A stretch of 27,614 nucleotides of DNA, from assembly GCA_964567665.1 (NCBI GenBank), contig CAZMNN010000032.1, forward strand, positions 1 to 27,614. The letters are read 5' to 3'. A program made the position numbers and the translations under genes. Each line of letters opens with the position of its first letter. The stretch's first letter is position 1. Of the stretch, positions 1 through 9,200 are shown piece by piece. The notes under the pieces were generated by a model. The model had not been told where the DNA came from, did not search any database, and saw only the letters and a program-made list of their open reading frames with translations. This stretch comes from UBA1731 sp964567665 (lineage in GTDB: Bacteria > Verrucomicrobiota > Kiritimatiellia > RFP12 > UBA1067).

Positions 1-56
1 AGCCGTCCGAAGTGCGCCGCCAATGGAAGGGGACGGCGGCACGTGAACGGAACGAC

Positions 57-2939
57 ATGGTGAACAAGGACGGACATTCCGCCCATCAGGCGAAGTTTTT
101 CGCACACGCACTGACCCGCGCAGGCGGATCGGGCGTTCAGCGCATCCAGCAATCACTCCTCAACGCCGCCGTCGACTTGAATCCCCATCAGGTGGAGGCC
201 GCGCTTTTCGCGCTCCGTTCCCCGCTCTCGAAGGGCGCTCTGCTTGCCGATGAAGTCGGCTTGGGCAAGACCATCGAGGCCGGGCTTGTCCTGTGCCAGT
301 TCTGGGCCGAACGCAAGCGTAGGCTTCTTGTCATCTGTCCCGCCGCGCTGCGCCGTCAGTGGCAGTGCGAACTGGAGGAGAAGTTCAACCTCCCCTGCCA
401 GATCGTCGACGCCAAGGCGAAACGTCTGCTCGAAAAGGCCGGCCTTGCCAATCCCTACGAAAAGGCCGCCGTGCTCATCTCGTCCTACTCGTTCGCCGCC
501 CGCGAGGCGGAGAACCTGAAGCGCGTCGCGTGGGACTGCGCCGTCCTCGACGAGGCGCACAAGCTCCGCAACTCCTACCGCGAATCCGCCCGCATGGGAC
601 GTGCCATCCGCTTCGCGTTGCAGGGACGCCGGAAACTCCTCCTCACCGCCACGCCGCTTCAGAACAACCTGACTGAACTCTACGGCATCGCCACGCTGAT
701 CGACGAGTCCGCCTTCGGCGACCTCGCCAGTTTCCGTTCGCGCTACGTGAACGCCGGCGGCGACCTGGACGGTCTGCGCGCACGTCTTGCCTCCTTCTCC
801 TGGCGCACCCTGCGCAAGGACGTGATGGCGTACGTCAAGTACACGAACCGCATTCCGATGATGGAGACGTTCGAGGCGTCCGACCGCGAGAACGACCTGT
901 ACGTCGACGTCTCCGCCTATCTTCAGGACGAGACGTCCTACGCCTTTCCCGAAGCCCAGCGTCCACTTCTCACCCTGCTCGTCCGAAAGCTGCTCGCCTC
1001 CTCCACTGCCGCGCTCGCCGGAACGCTTCTGCGCATCCGCTCCCGACTGGAACGTCTGCGCGACGGTGCGGGCGATCCCGACGAGGATCTGCTGGAAGTC
1101 ATTCTCGGCGACGATGCGGACCTTGCCGCCGAACTTGTCGAGGAAGTTGAGGATGACGGCGGCGTTGGCATGGCGGACGAAGTCCTGGCTGACGAACCGG
1201 CCGTCGACCCCGTTCGGCTCGCCGCCGAAATCGCCCGCGTGGACGACTTCATCGCCCGCGCCTGCGCCATCGGCACGGACACGAAGACGCGCCGTCTTGT
1301 CGTCGCGCTTGACGCGGGCTGGAAGAAACTCGCCGAACTCGGCGCCGCGCAGAAGGCCGTCGTCTTCACCGAATCGCGGCGGACAATGGAACGTCTGCGC
1401 GAGCACCTCGAAGCGCACGGCTATGCCGGCGAGGTCGTCTGCTTCTCCGGCGGCGGCCGGCGCGACGCCGTCGCCGAGGGAATCTACGCCGACTACCGCG
1501 CCGCCCATCCCGAGGACACGTCTGCGAAGTCCGTCATGATGCGCCATGCGCTCGTCGCCGCGTTCCGCGACCGGGCGAAGATCCTCATCGCCACGGAGGC
1601 CGGCGCGGAGGGCATCAACCTCCAGTTCTGCTCCATGGTCGTCAATTACGACCTGCCGTGGAATCCCCAGCGCGTGGAACAGCGCATCGGACGATGTCAT
1701 CGCTACGGACAGCGCCACGACATCGTGGTGGTGAACTTCTGCAACACGCGCAACGCCGCCGACGTGCGCGTCCACGAACTCCTCAGCAGCAAGCTCCGTC
1801 TCTTCGAGGGCGTCTTCGGCGCCTCGAACGACGTGCTCGGCGTCGTCGGCGCGGACGGCGTTCCGTTCGAGCGGCGCATCGCCGCCATCCTGTCGCAGTG
1901 CCGGACGGAGGCGGAGATCAACGCGCAGTTCGACAGGCTCCAGGAGGAACTGCAGGACGAGATCGCTCGCCGCCGCGCCGTGGCCGAACAGGCGGTGATG
2001 GAGAATCTCGACGAGGACGTGCGGCGGCTTCTCAAGGTCGACCCGGTCGCCGCGCAGAACATGCTGTCGGAAAGCGAAACGCGCTTTCTCGCGCTCACGC
2101 GCGTCGTGTTGGACGGCGCGGCCGAATTCGCGGACGGCAACCGCCAGTTCACGCTGAAGACGCCGCCGGCGGACGGCATTGCGCCCGGACGCTACGCGCT
2201 CAAGGGCGAAGCGTACGATGCGTCGGCCATTGCATATCGTCCGAACACGCCGCTGGGCGAATGGGCGATCGCGCGCGCCAAGGCCATCGACACGCCGCTG
2301 GCGGAAATAGCGTTTGACATCACGCACCACGCAGGACGCATTTCCGTGCTGGAGGCGCTGAAAGGGCGGCGCGGCGTCTTGTGCCTGCACCGCCTTCTTC
2401 TCAAGAGCCTCGACGCCGAGGAGCGTCTGCTTTTCTCCGCCCTGACCGATTCGGGCGAGGTCGTGGAGGCGGACGTCGCGGAACGTCTCTTCTCGCTCGC
2501 GCAGGACGTCCGCACGGCCGCGCCGCTGGCGGAGGACGAGCGGCGGCGTCTCTTTGACAACGCCCGACAGTACGCGACTGCGGAGACGCACCGCGTGGGC
2601 GAGGCGAACCATGCGTTCTTCAAGGAGGCCGTGGCGAAACTCGACCTCTGGGCGGACGACCAGGTGGCGGCGGCGACGCTGAAGATCGACGTTCTCAAGG
2701 CACAGCTGCGCGACGTGCGCCGTCAGAAGAAGAACGCGAACACGCTCGATGAACTGGCGTCGCTGGAGAAGAAGGAAATGGACGTCACCCGGCAGATCCG
2801 CCGCGCCCGGCAGAACGTCTTTGCCGTCGAGGATGAGATCGAGCAGAAACGCGAAGACCTGATCGAGCGGCTACGGCGCAAGCTTGTCCCGGAAACCGTC
2901 CACGAGGAACTGTTCACGATCCGGTGGCGGGTTGTATGA
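57..2939 (+). CDS. SNF2-family DNA helicase/translocase of a defence operon
   Basis: This 960-residue protein is an SF2 helicase of the SNF2 type, expected to translocate on double-stranded DNA using ATP. The Walker A box DEVGLGKT lies at about residues 65-72, the DEAH box at about 165-168, and motif III (TATPLQNN) near 197. The C-terminal RecA lobe carries ATEAGAEGINLQ near 512 and QRIGRCHRYGQ near 543, the typical motif V-VI pair. The last 150 residues are charged and probably coiled coil. I chose the ATG at 57 because GGA stands just upstream and homologues usually start close to the SAHQAKFF segment; an in-frame ATG at 12 is possible. A different frame ends at TGA 44-46 and may be the tail of an upstream gene. 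It is followed after 36 bases by a methyltransferase and then a Res-like helicase, so a role in a restriction-like complex is inferred. It resembles DrmD of DISARM, but no drmA, drmB or drmC is visible. Confidence 0.9.
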   Translation: MVNKDGHSAHQAKFFAHALTRAGGSGVQRIQQSLLNAAVDLNPHQVEAALFALRSPLSKGALLADEVGLGKTIEAGLVLCQFWAERKRRLLVICPAALRRQWQCELEEKFNLPCQIVDAKAKRLLEKAGLANPYEKAAVLISSYSFAAREAENLKRVAWDCAVLDEAHKLRNSYRESARMGRAIRFALQGRRKLLLTATPLQNNLTELYGIATLIDESAFGDLASFRSRYVNAGGDLDGLRARLASFSWRTLRKDVMAYVKYTNRIPMMETFEASDRENDLYVDVSAYLQDETSYAFPEAQRPLLTLLVRKLLASSTAALAGTLLRIRSRLERLRDGAGDPDEDLLEVILGDDADLAAELVEEVEDDGGVGMADEVLADEPAVDPVRLAAEIARVDDFIARACAIGTDTKTRRLVVALDAGWKKLAELGAAQKAVVFTESRRTMERLREHLEAHGYAGEVVCFSGGGRRDAVAEGIYADYRAAHPEDTSAKSVMMRHALVAAFRDRAKILIATEAGAEGINLQFCSMVVNYDLPWNPQRVEQRIGRCHRYGQRHDIVVVNFCNTRNAADVRVHELLSSKLRLFEGVFGASNDVLGVVGADGVPFERRIAAILSQCRTEAEINAQFDRLQEELQDEIARRRAVAEQAVMENLDEDVRRLLKVDPVAAQNMLSESETRFLALTRVVLDGAAEFADGNRQFTLKTPPADGIAPGRYALKGEAYDASAIAYRPNTPLGEWAIARAKAIDTPLAEIAFDITHHAGRISVLEALKGRRGVLCLHRLLLKSLDAEERLLFSALTDSGEVVEADVAERLFSLAQDVRTAAPLAEDERRRLFDNARQYATAETHRVGEANHAFFKEAVAKLDLWADDQVAAATLKIDVLKAQLRDVRRQKKNANTLDELASLEKKEMDVTRQIRRARQNVFAVEDEIEQKREDLIERLRRKLVPETVHEELFTIRWRVV

Positions 2940-2975
2940 AGCGGAATCCCGCAAGTGAATTTAGGAGGAATGAAA

Positions 2976-5900
2976 ATGGCAACGATTGACGAACTGAGAA
3001 CACGACTTCAGGACAAGCTGCGCGAGCTGTTCCAGCTCAACGAACCCGATCTCGATTTTGGCGTCTACCGCGTGATGCACGCGAAAGCAAAGGAGGTGGA
3101 CCATTTTCTGAACGTCCGCCTTCCGAAGACGATTGCGGCGGCGTTCGCGGATTCCTCCGCCAGCGCCGTTGCCGAAAAGGAAGCCGCCTACGCCAAGGCG
3201 CTTGAACAGGCCAAGGCGTTCGGCGCACCCAGGCCGGAGGCGACCAAGCCCGTCCAGGAGGCGCGTGCCGCGCTGGACGCTGCACGCGCCTCCGCCGGCG
3301 CTGAGTCGGAAGTCTACGACCACCTCTACCACTTCTTCGAACGCTACTACGACAAGGGCGATTTCGTCTCCCTGCGCCGTCTGTCGCGGGAGACCGACCG
3401 CAAGGCGCAGCCCTACGCCATTCCCTACGCCGGCGAGGAAGTGAAGCTCCACTGGGCGAACGCCGACCAGTACTACGTCAAGACGGGCGAAAACTTCAGC
3501 CACTTCGCGTTCGACGCGGCGAAGCATCCCTCCGTCGCAAGGCTCAGCTCGTTCGAGAAGGTGACCCGCGGCATTCCCGAATCATGCCCCGTCCGCTTCG
3601 AGGTCGTGGATGCGGACGAAGGCGAACACGGCAACGTGAAGGACGACAAGGACAGGTTCTTCATCCTCCACGCCGCGTCGCCGTGCGAGATGAAGGACGG
3701 GACGCTGGTCGTCCGCTTCGAGTACCGTGCCGATTCGGAAAAGTCCGGAACGGCCGCGAAGTGGCAGGAGAAGCGGCGGCTCGACGCCTTGGCCACGCTG
3801 AAGGACGCCGTTGTTGCGGCAGGGCTTGCGCCGACCGTGCGCGAATTTCTCTACACGGACCTTGACAGGGACGTGAAGGGCAAGGATCCGCGGATTCTCC
3901 TCGACGTCTACCTGAAGCGCTATTTCGCCCGCAACACGGCGGACTACTTCATCCACAAGGATCTCGGCGGATTCCTCCGGCGCGAACTCGACTTCTACGT
4001 GAAGAACGAGCTGATCGAACTTGACGATTTCGCGTCCGCCAGGCCCGAAGCCGTCGCGAAATGGCTCGGCAAGGTGCAGGTCTTCCGCGCGATCGCCGAA
4101 CAGATTGTCACGTTCCTCGCGCAGCTTGAGGATTTCCAGAAAAGGCTCTGGCTCAAGAAGAAATTCGTCGTGCAGTGCGACTACTGCCTTACGCTCGACC
4201 GCGTGCCGGCGGAGATGCTCGACGAAGTGTTCGCCAACGCGGCGCAGAAGGCCGAATGGACACGCCTCGGTCTGCCGACGGAGAGGCATGAACGCGGCGG
4301 GGCGGGACGCCCCGCCCTACCAAATGGCGAAACAGATTCCCCCCTGGTAGGGCGCGACGTCCCCGTCGCGCCGAATACCGACGCACGGATGGTCGATACC
4401 CGGTTCTTCGACGAATCCTTCAAGCAGCGGCTTCTCGCTTCCATTGACGATTTCGACAGCCAGTGCGACGGCGTCTTGATCCACGGGGAGAATTTTCAGG
4501 CGCTCAACCTTCTCCAGGAACGCTACCGTTCGCAAGTCAAGTGCATCTACATCGACCCGCCGTACAATACGGGGAGTGATGGTTTTCCGTACAAGGATGG
4601 CTACAAGGATTCTTCTTGGGCCTCTTTTATGTTCGACCGAATTGCGGCATGCAAACATATGTTGATAGGAGATGGTTTGTTTCTTTCTAGCATAGGGGAA
4701 GATGAGGTTGGAAATTTTAAGAAAATAACAGAGGGGCACTTCGTTGATTTTGTAAACAGCATTGTGGTTAGGCGACAGGACAAGAATCTTTCGCTTCAAT
4801 TCTTAGACAAGGGTTTGACGAGTCTCAGTGTCGGATTTGAATATGTTCTTTCATGGCGGAAAAACAGTACGGCAACAATAAACCCTGTCTACGCAAAAAA
4901 GGCTGAAGATGGACATAAAGCGGGATACTGGAAAGGGTTCTGGAACAATGCCGATAGAGAGACCATGCGATATGGGCTATTAGGATATATGCCGTCTGAA
5001 GGGCAATGGAAGTGGTGCCAAGAGAGAGCGCTTAAGGCTGTCGCCAATTATAATGAGTATCTTGAGAGGTATTCGGTTGATGAGACTTTGGAAGCATACT
5101 GGAAGAGGACAGGGGAATGTCTTGAATTTATCAGAAGGAATCCAGACGGGAAAGGGAAGAACCAAGGTGTTGAACACTGGATTCCACCGAGTGATGAGAA
5201 ATTACGAACAAGCAACTGGACGGATGTTCTCGCATCAAAAGCGATAGCGACAAGTTTTGGGTTGGATTTTCCAAACCCGAAGAATGATGAATTGATTGCT
5301 CAACTGTTGCTGATGGTCGGAAGAGAGAACTCCCTCGTCCTCGACTACTTTGCCGGGTCGGGGACGACGGGACACGCGGTGATTGACTTGAATCGGCAGG
5401 ATGGCGGGAAACGCAAGTACATTCTCGTCGAGATTGGCGAACATTTCGACACGGTGCTGAAGCCGCGCATCGAGAAGGTGGTGTATTCGCCGGACTGGAA
5501 GGACGGACGGCCGGTGACGGCGGAGAAAGGCGTCTCGCACTGCTTCAAGTACCTGCGGCTCGAAAGCTACGAGGACGTGCTCAACAACCTTGTCGTTGAC
5601 AACGAAAAGGGGGCGGCGTTCGCGGGCGTGAAGGACTACTTTCTCCGCTACATGCTCGACGTGGAGACGCGGGAGAGTCCGTCGTTGCTGAACGCGGCGG
5701 AGTTCGCCAATCCCTTCGCGATGCGTCTTTCCGTGAAGAAGGCGGCGGGCGAGGAGCGCGAGGAGCGTGTCGTCGACCTCGTGGAGACGTTCAACTTTTT
5801 GATTGGCCTGCGTGTGGAGCGGACGGACGAAGTGCGTTCGTTCGACGCGGCGTTCGAGCGTCCGTCGGATCCGGAACTGCCGGAGGACGGCCGCACGAAA

Positions 5901-6236
5901 CTCGTCGTGAAGGACAAGATCCATGCGGCGGCGGACGGTGCGTGGAAATTCCGCACGGTCGAGGGATGGCTGCCGCGCAACCGCTTCGCGCCGGACGACG
6001 GTGCGCGTGACCGCGTGCTCGTCGTCTGGCGGACGCTGACGGACGACCGCGAGAAGGACAACGCCGTGCTGGATGCGTTTCTGCGGCGGAGCGGGTTCAA
6101 CGCGCTCGACGGCGAGTTCGACGTCATCTACGTGAACGGATCCGACAACGTGCCGAATCTCCGGCGCGAGGGCGACACGTGGAAGGTGCGCTCGATCGAA
6201 GAGGATTTTGCGGCGCGGATGTGGGAGGAGGCGTGA
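2976..6236 (+). CDS. Type III Mod-like adenine-specific DNA methyltransferase
   Basis: This 1086-residue protein is an N6-adenine (or N4-cytosine) DNA methyltransferase of the beta class. Catalytic motif IV, DPPYNTG, starts at residue 527, and the AdoMet-binding motif I, FAGSGTTG, starts at residue 792. The order IV then I, with the target recognition domain between, is that of type III Mod subunits. It is longer than a usual Mod (about 600-700 residues) because of an N-terminal extension of roughly 500 residues, seen in methylases that accompany SNF2 helicases. The ATG at 2976 is preferred because AGGAGGA at 2963-2969 lies 6 bases upstream; ATG 2970 is too close to it. Two oddities stand out: an in-frame double palindrome at 4296-4372, and a central block (about 4566-5335) visibly richer in A/T, with codons such as TTA, ATA and AGA that the flanks seldom use. 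The stop overlaps the next start. The expected role is self-marking of host DNA. Confidence 0.92.
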   Translation: MATIDELRTRLQDKLRELFQLNEPDLDFGVYRVMHAKAKEVDHFLNVRLPKTIAAAFADSSASAVAEKEAAYAKALEQAKAFGAPRPEATKPVQEARAALDAARASAGAESEVYDHLYHFFERYYDKGDFVSLRRLSRETDRKAQPYAIPYAGEEVKLHWANADQYYVKTGENFSHFAFDAAKHPSVARLSSFEKVTRGIPESCPVRFEVVDADEGEHGNVKDDKDRFFILHAASPCEMKDGTLVVRFEYRADSEKSGTAAKWQEKRRLDALATLKDAVVAAGLAPTVREFLYTDLDRDVKGKDPRILLDVYLKRYFARNTADYFIHKDLGGFLRRELDFYVKNELIELDDFASARPEAVAKWLGKVQVFRAIAEQIVTFLAQLEDFQKRLWLKKKFVVQCDYCLTLDRVPAEMLDEVFANAAQKAEWTRLGLPTERHERGGAGRPALPNGETDSPLVGRDVPVAPNTDARMVDTRFFDESFKQRLLASIDDFDSQCDGVLIHGENFQALNLLQERYRSQVKCIYIDPPYNTGSDGFPYKDGYKDSSWASFMFDRIAACKHMLIGDGLFLSSIGEDEVGNFKKITEGHFVDFVNSIVVRRQDKNLSLQFLDKGLTSLSVGFEYVLSWRKNSTATINPVYAKKAEDGHKAGYWKGFWNNADRETMRYGLLGYMPSEGQWKWCQERALKAVANYNEYLERYSVDETLEAYWKRTGECLEFIRRNPDGKGKNQGVEHWIPPSDEKLRTSNWTDVLASKAIATSFGLDFPNPKNDELIAQLLLMVGRENSLVLDYFAGSGTTGHAVIDLNRQDGGKRKYILVEIGEHFDTVLKPRIEKVVYSPDWKDGRPVTAEKGVSHCFKYLRLESYEDVLNNLVVDNEKGAAFAGVKDYFLRYMLDVETRESPSLLNAAEFANPFAMRLSVKKAAGEEREERVVDLVETFNFLIGLRVERTDEVRSFDAAFERPSDPELPEDGRTKLVVKDKIHAAADGAWKFRTVEGWLPRNRFAPDDGARDRVLVVWRTLTDDREKDNAVLDAFLRRSGFNALDGEFDVIYVNGSDNVPNLRREGDTWKVRSIEEDFAARMWEEA
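4296..4372. repeat. Double palindromic element inserted in frame in the methyltransferase gene
   Basis: Two perfect 9-bp hairpins lie back to back. The first pairs 4296-4304 with 4308-4316 around a GGA loop, and the second pairs 4351-4359 with 4364-4372 around a TCCC loop. Between them CCCTACCA (4315-4322) is the reverse complement of TGGTAGGG (4345-4352), so the whole unit can fold on itself. It adds about 26 residues (roughly 441-466) rich in G, R and P between the N-terminal part and the conserved DTRFFDESFK stretch. The structure resembles REP-like or Rickettsia palindromic elements that insert into genes while keeping the frame. The inverted repeats are seen directly; that the unit is a mobile repeat is inferred. 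Confidence 0.7.
4566..5335 (+). other. AT-richer mosaic block: probable exchanged target recognition domain
   Basis: Between the DPPY motif and the FAGSGTT motif the base composition changes abruptly. The sequence becomes rich in A and T and uses codons that are rare in the flanking parts of the same gene, then returns to high GC at about 5335. In beta-class methyltransferases this interval holds the DNA target recognition domain. A recombination event that replaced only this domain would give exactly this pattern. The shift was judged by eye; no GC profile was computed. Confidence 0.6.
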
Positions 6237-9200
6237 TGGCGCGCGGGACGTCGGGGACGAAGCGGAAGTCGGCGCGTCGCCCGACGCTTGCGTTCGGCGA
6301 CAGGCTTGTCCTGAACCAGTGGCTCATCTCGCTTTTCGGCGTGGACCCGTTGGCGGAGACGGGTGCGCATGGGCGGACGGAACGTCCGTTCCACCGGCTC
6401 GTCAAGAACCTGCGCAGGACGCCGGAAGGGCTTGGCGCGGACGGGCGGCATCACTTCTTCCACGAACTGCTCGACGGCGACTTCTTCCGCATGGACGGGA
6501 CGGCGGTCACGGCGGACGAGCTGATGCGGTACGAGGACAACGTCGTTTCGCACACGAAGTCCATCAACGAGAAGCGTCCGGCCGACCGGCAGATCCGCTG
6601 GAAGTACTTTCAATGGCTGGCCCTGATTTTCGTGGAGGTCTATCTCGACCGCTATTTCCGCGACCGCGCGGGGTTGCTGGCAGATCTCAATGCGTTCGTG
6701 GCGGCGTTCAACGCGCGGTACGACGCCTACGAGCCGGTTTCGCCGTACCGCATGGAAGACCTCAACAAGATCTGCCTCCAGAACGCCACCGGATCCGGCA
6801 AGACGCTGCTTCTGCACGTGAACGTCCTGCAGTTCAAGCGGTATGCGGAGAAGTACGGGAAATGGGACTCCATCAACTTTCCGTTTCTGCTCACGCCAAA
6901 TGCGCGGCTTTCCGAGCAGCACAGGAACGAACTCGCGCAGAGCGGGCTGGGCGGCGTTCCCTATGCGCGGGGCTGTGGCGGCGAACTGGGCGACTACGTG
7001 TACACGCTTGAAATCCAGAAGATCCAGAAGGAGGACGGCCCCGAAACGTTCGCCGTCCGCAGTTTCGGGGACAACAACCTGCTCTTCGTGGACGAGGGGC
7101 ACGCGGGTCTTTCCGGCAAGGACGACGCGGCGTGGATGACGTACCGCGCCCGGCTGTGCGAAAAGGGGTTCTCGTTCGAGTATTCGGCGACGTTCGCGCA
7201 GGCCGTGGCGGGGACGGCGCACGAAGAGGAGTACGCGAAGGCCGTGCTGTTCGACTATTCCTACCGCTGGTTCTACGAGGACGGCTACGGCAAGGACTAC
7301 AGGATCTACAACCTGCCGAAGACGTTCGATCCGGTGCGCTTCACGTACCTGACGGGGTGTCTGCTAAAGTACTACCAGCAGGTTCGCGTCTACGAGGAGG
7401 GCGGCGCGGCGTTTCGGGCGTTCAACGTGGAAAAGCCTCTGTGGGTGTTCGTGGGCAGCACGGTGACGGGCGGACGGAAGGACAAGAAGACCGGAAGCGT
7501 CGTCCTGGACGGCGACGGGCGCGTGACGGCGACGGACGTCGCGCAGATCGTCGCGTTCATCGGGCGGTTTCTCAAGGACGAGGCGTGCGCGACGGCGACG
7601 ATTGAATCGTTGCTGCTGAAGACCGGCGCGGAGACGGGCATGATCGACGCGGACGGGAACGACTTCTTCCATGGTGCGTTCGACTATCTGGCGCGGCAGA
7701 TGCGGACGGGCGGCGAGACGGCGGCGGACGTCTACCGGGACGTGCTGCGGCGCGTTTTCCACGGCACGTCGTCCGGCAGACTCCAGGTCGAGCGCCTGGC
7801 CGGCTCGTCGGGCGAAGTGCTGCTGCGCGCGCCGCTTGCGGGCGAGCGCGAGGCGTTCGGACTCATCAACGTCGGGGCGGCGAAGGAACTGTGCGACCAC
7901 ATGAAGGCGCTTCCGGAACTGTCCGACACGGTGGCTTTTCTCGAAGACGGCGACGGGGACGGCGGGAACGTATTCCAGACGGTGCGCGAATCAAGTTCGC
8001 CGATCAACCTGCTCGTCGGGTCGAAGAAGTTTGTGGAAGGGTGGGACTGCTGGCGCGTGAGCACGCTGGGGCTGATGCACGTCGGCAAGAGCGAAGGTGC
8101 GCAGATCATCCAGCTGTTCGGGCGCGGGGTGCGTCTGAAGGGCTGGGAGTGGAGTTTGAAGCGCAGCGGGTACGCCCGTCCCGACGGGCGCGTGCCCCCC
8201 TTCATCCACGAACTTGAGCTGCTGAACGTGTTCGGCATCGAGGCGGACTTCATGCAGAAGTTCAGGGACTACCTCAGGAAAGAGGGGCTGCCGGGGAACG
8301 AGCGGCGGCGGTACGAGAAGATCCCGCTGAACGTCACGTATGCGTTCGACAAGAAGCTCAAGGTCGTACGCCCGAAGCGGAAGAAGGCGGACGGACGCGA
8401 ATACGACTTCAGGCGCGATGCGCCGTCGCCGTCGCTGGACGGCGCGATTCCGGAGTCGCTCATGCTGAACAAGGTCGTGTGCGACTGGTATCCGCGTGTA
8501 CAGGGCGTTGCGTCCCGTGAGGGGACGGGGCACGTGGTCGAGAAGAACCGGGCGACGCTGGGGGCGGCGCAGCGCGCGTTGCTCGACTGGGTTGCGCTCC
8601 ATCGTGCGCTGGAGCGATTCAAGCGCGAACGCGGGTGGCACAATCTGACCGTGACCGAGGCGGGCATACGGAACGTCCTGGCGTCGCACGACTGGTACGA
8701 GCTCTACGTGCCGGAGACGGTGATGCATCCGACCGACTTCGCGGGGGTGCGGCTCCTGCGGGACGTCGCGGCGGAACTGCTCAGGCGTTACGCGGAGAAG
8801 ATGTACGAACACGCGCGGCGGGCGTTCATCGAGCCGCGTCTTGAATACAGGGAACTCACGGCGGAAGACTCGAACATTCCCGGCGACGAGTACGTGATCG
8901 GTTTCGACGCGGACGACGAAACGCTTCTCAACCACGTGATGGAACTGAAGAAGAGGCTTTCGGAGAAGATAAACGAGGGCAACGTGGTGTCTGTCGGGAA
9001 ACTCAGAGGTCTGAACTTCGACCGTCATCTCTACTCGCCGATCCTGCATCTCCACCAGCCGGGGGAGATTTCGATTCAGCCCGTGGCGCTCAACGACAGC
9101 GAGTTCAAGTTCGTCGAGGATCTGTGCGAATACGCAAAGCGGCACGGTGCGGAGTTTGCGAAGAAGGGGCGGGAACTCTACCTGCTGCGCAACCTGAACC

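Noticed and set aside
153..2612. Long 819-codon open frame antisense to the SNF2 helicase
   Set aside because: Its product is low-complexity and arginine- or valine-rich without motifs, while the opposite strand has every SNF2 motif. High GC and third-position bias produce such shadows. The same applies to long antisense frames at 6128-7222, 7991-9241 and 19970-21838.
8173..8190. 8-bp perfect hairpin in the Res-like gene (CGCCCGTC/GACGGGCG)
   Set aside because: It encodes an ordinary RPDGR segment, has no second hairpin, and can be explained by GC-rich codons; not called as an inserted element.
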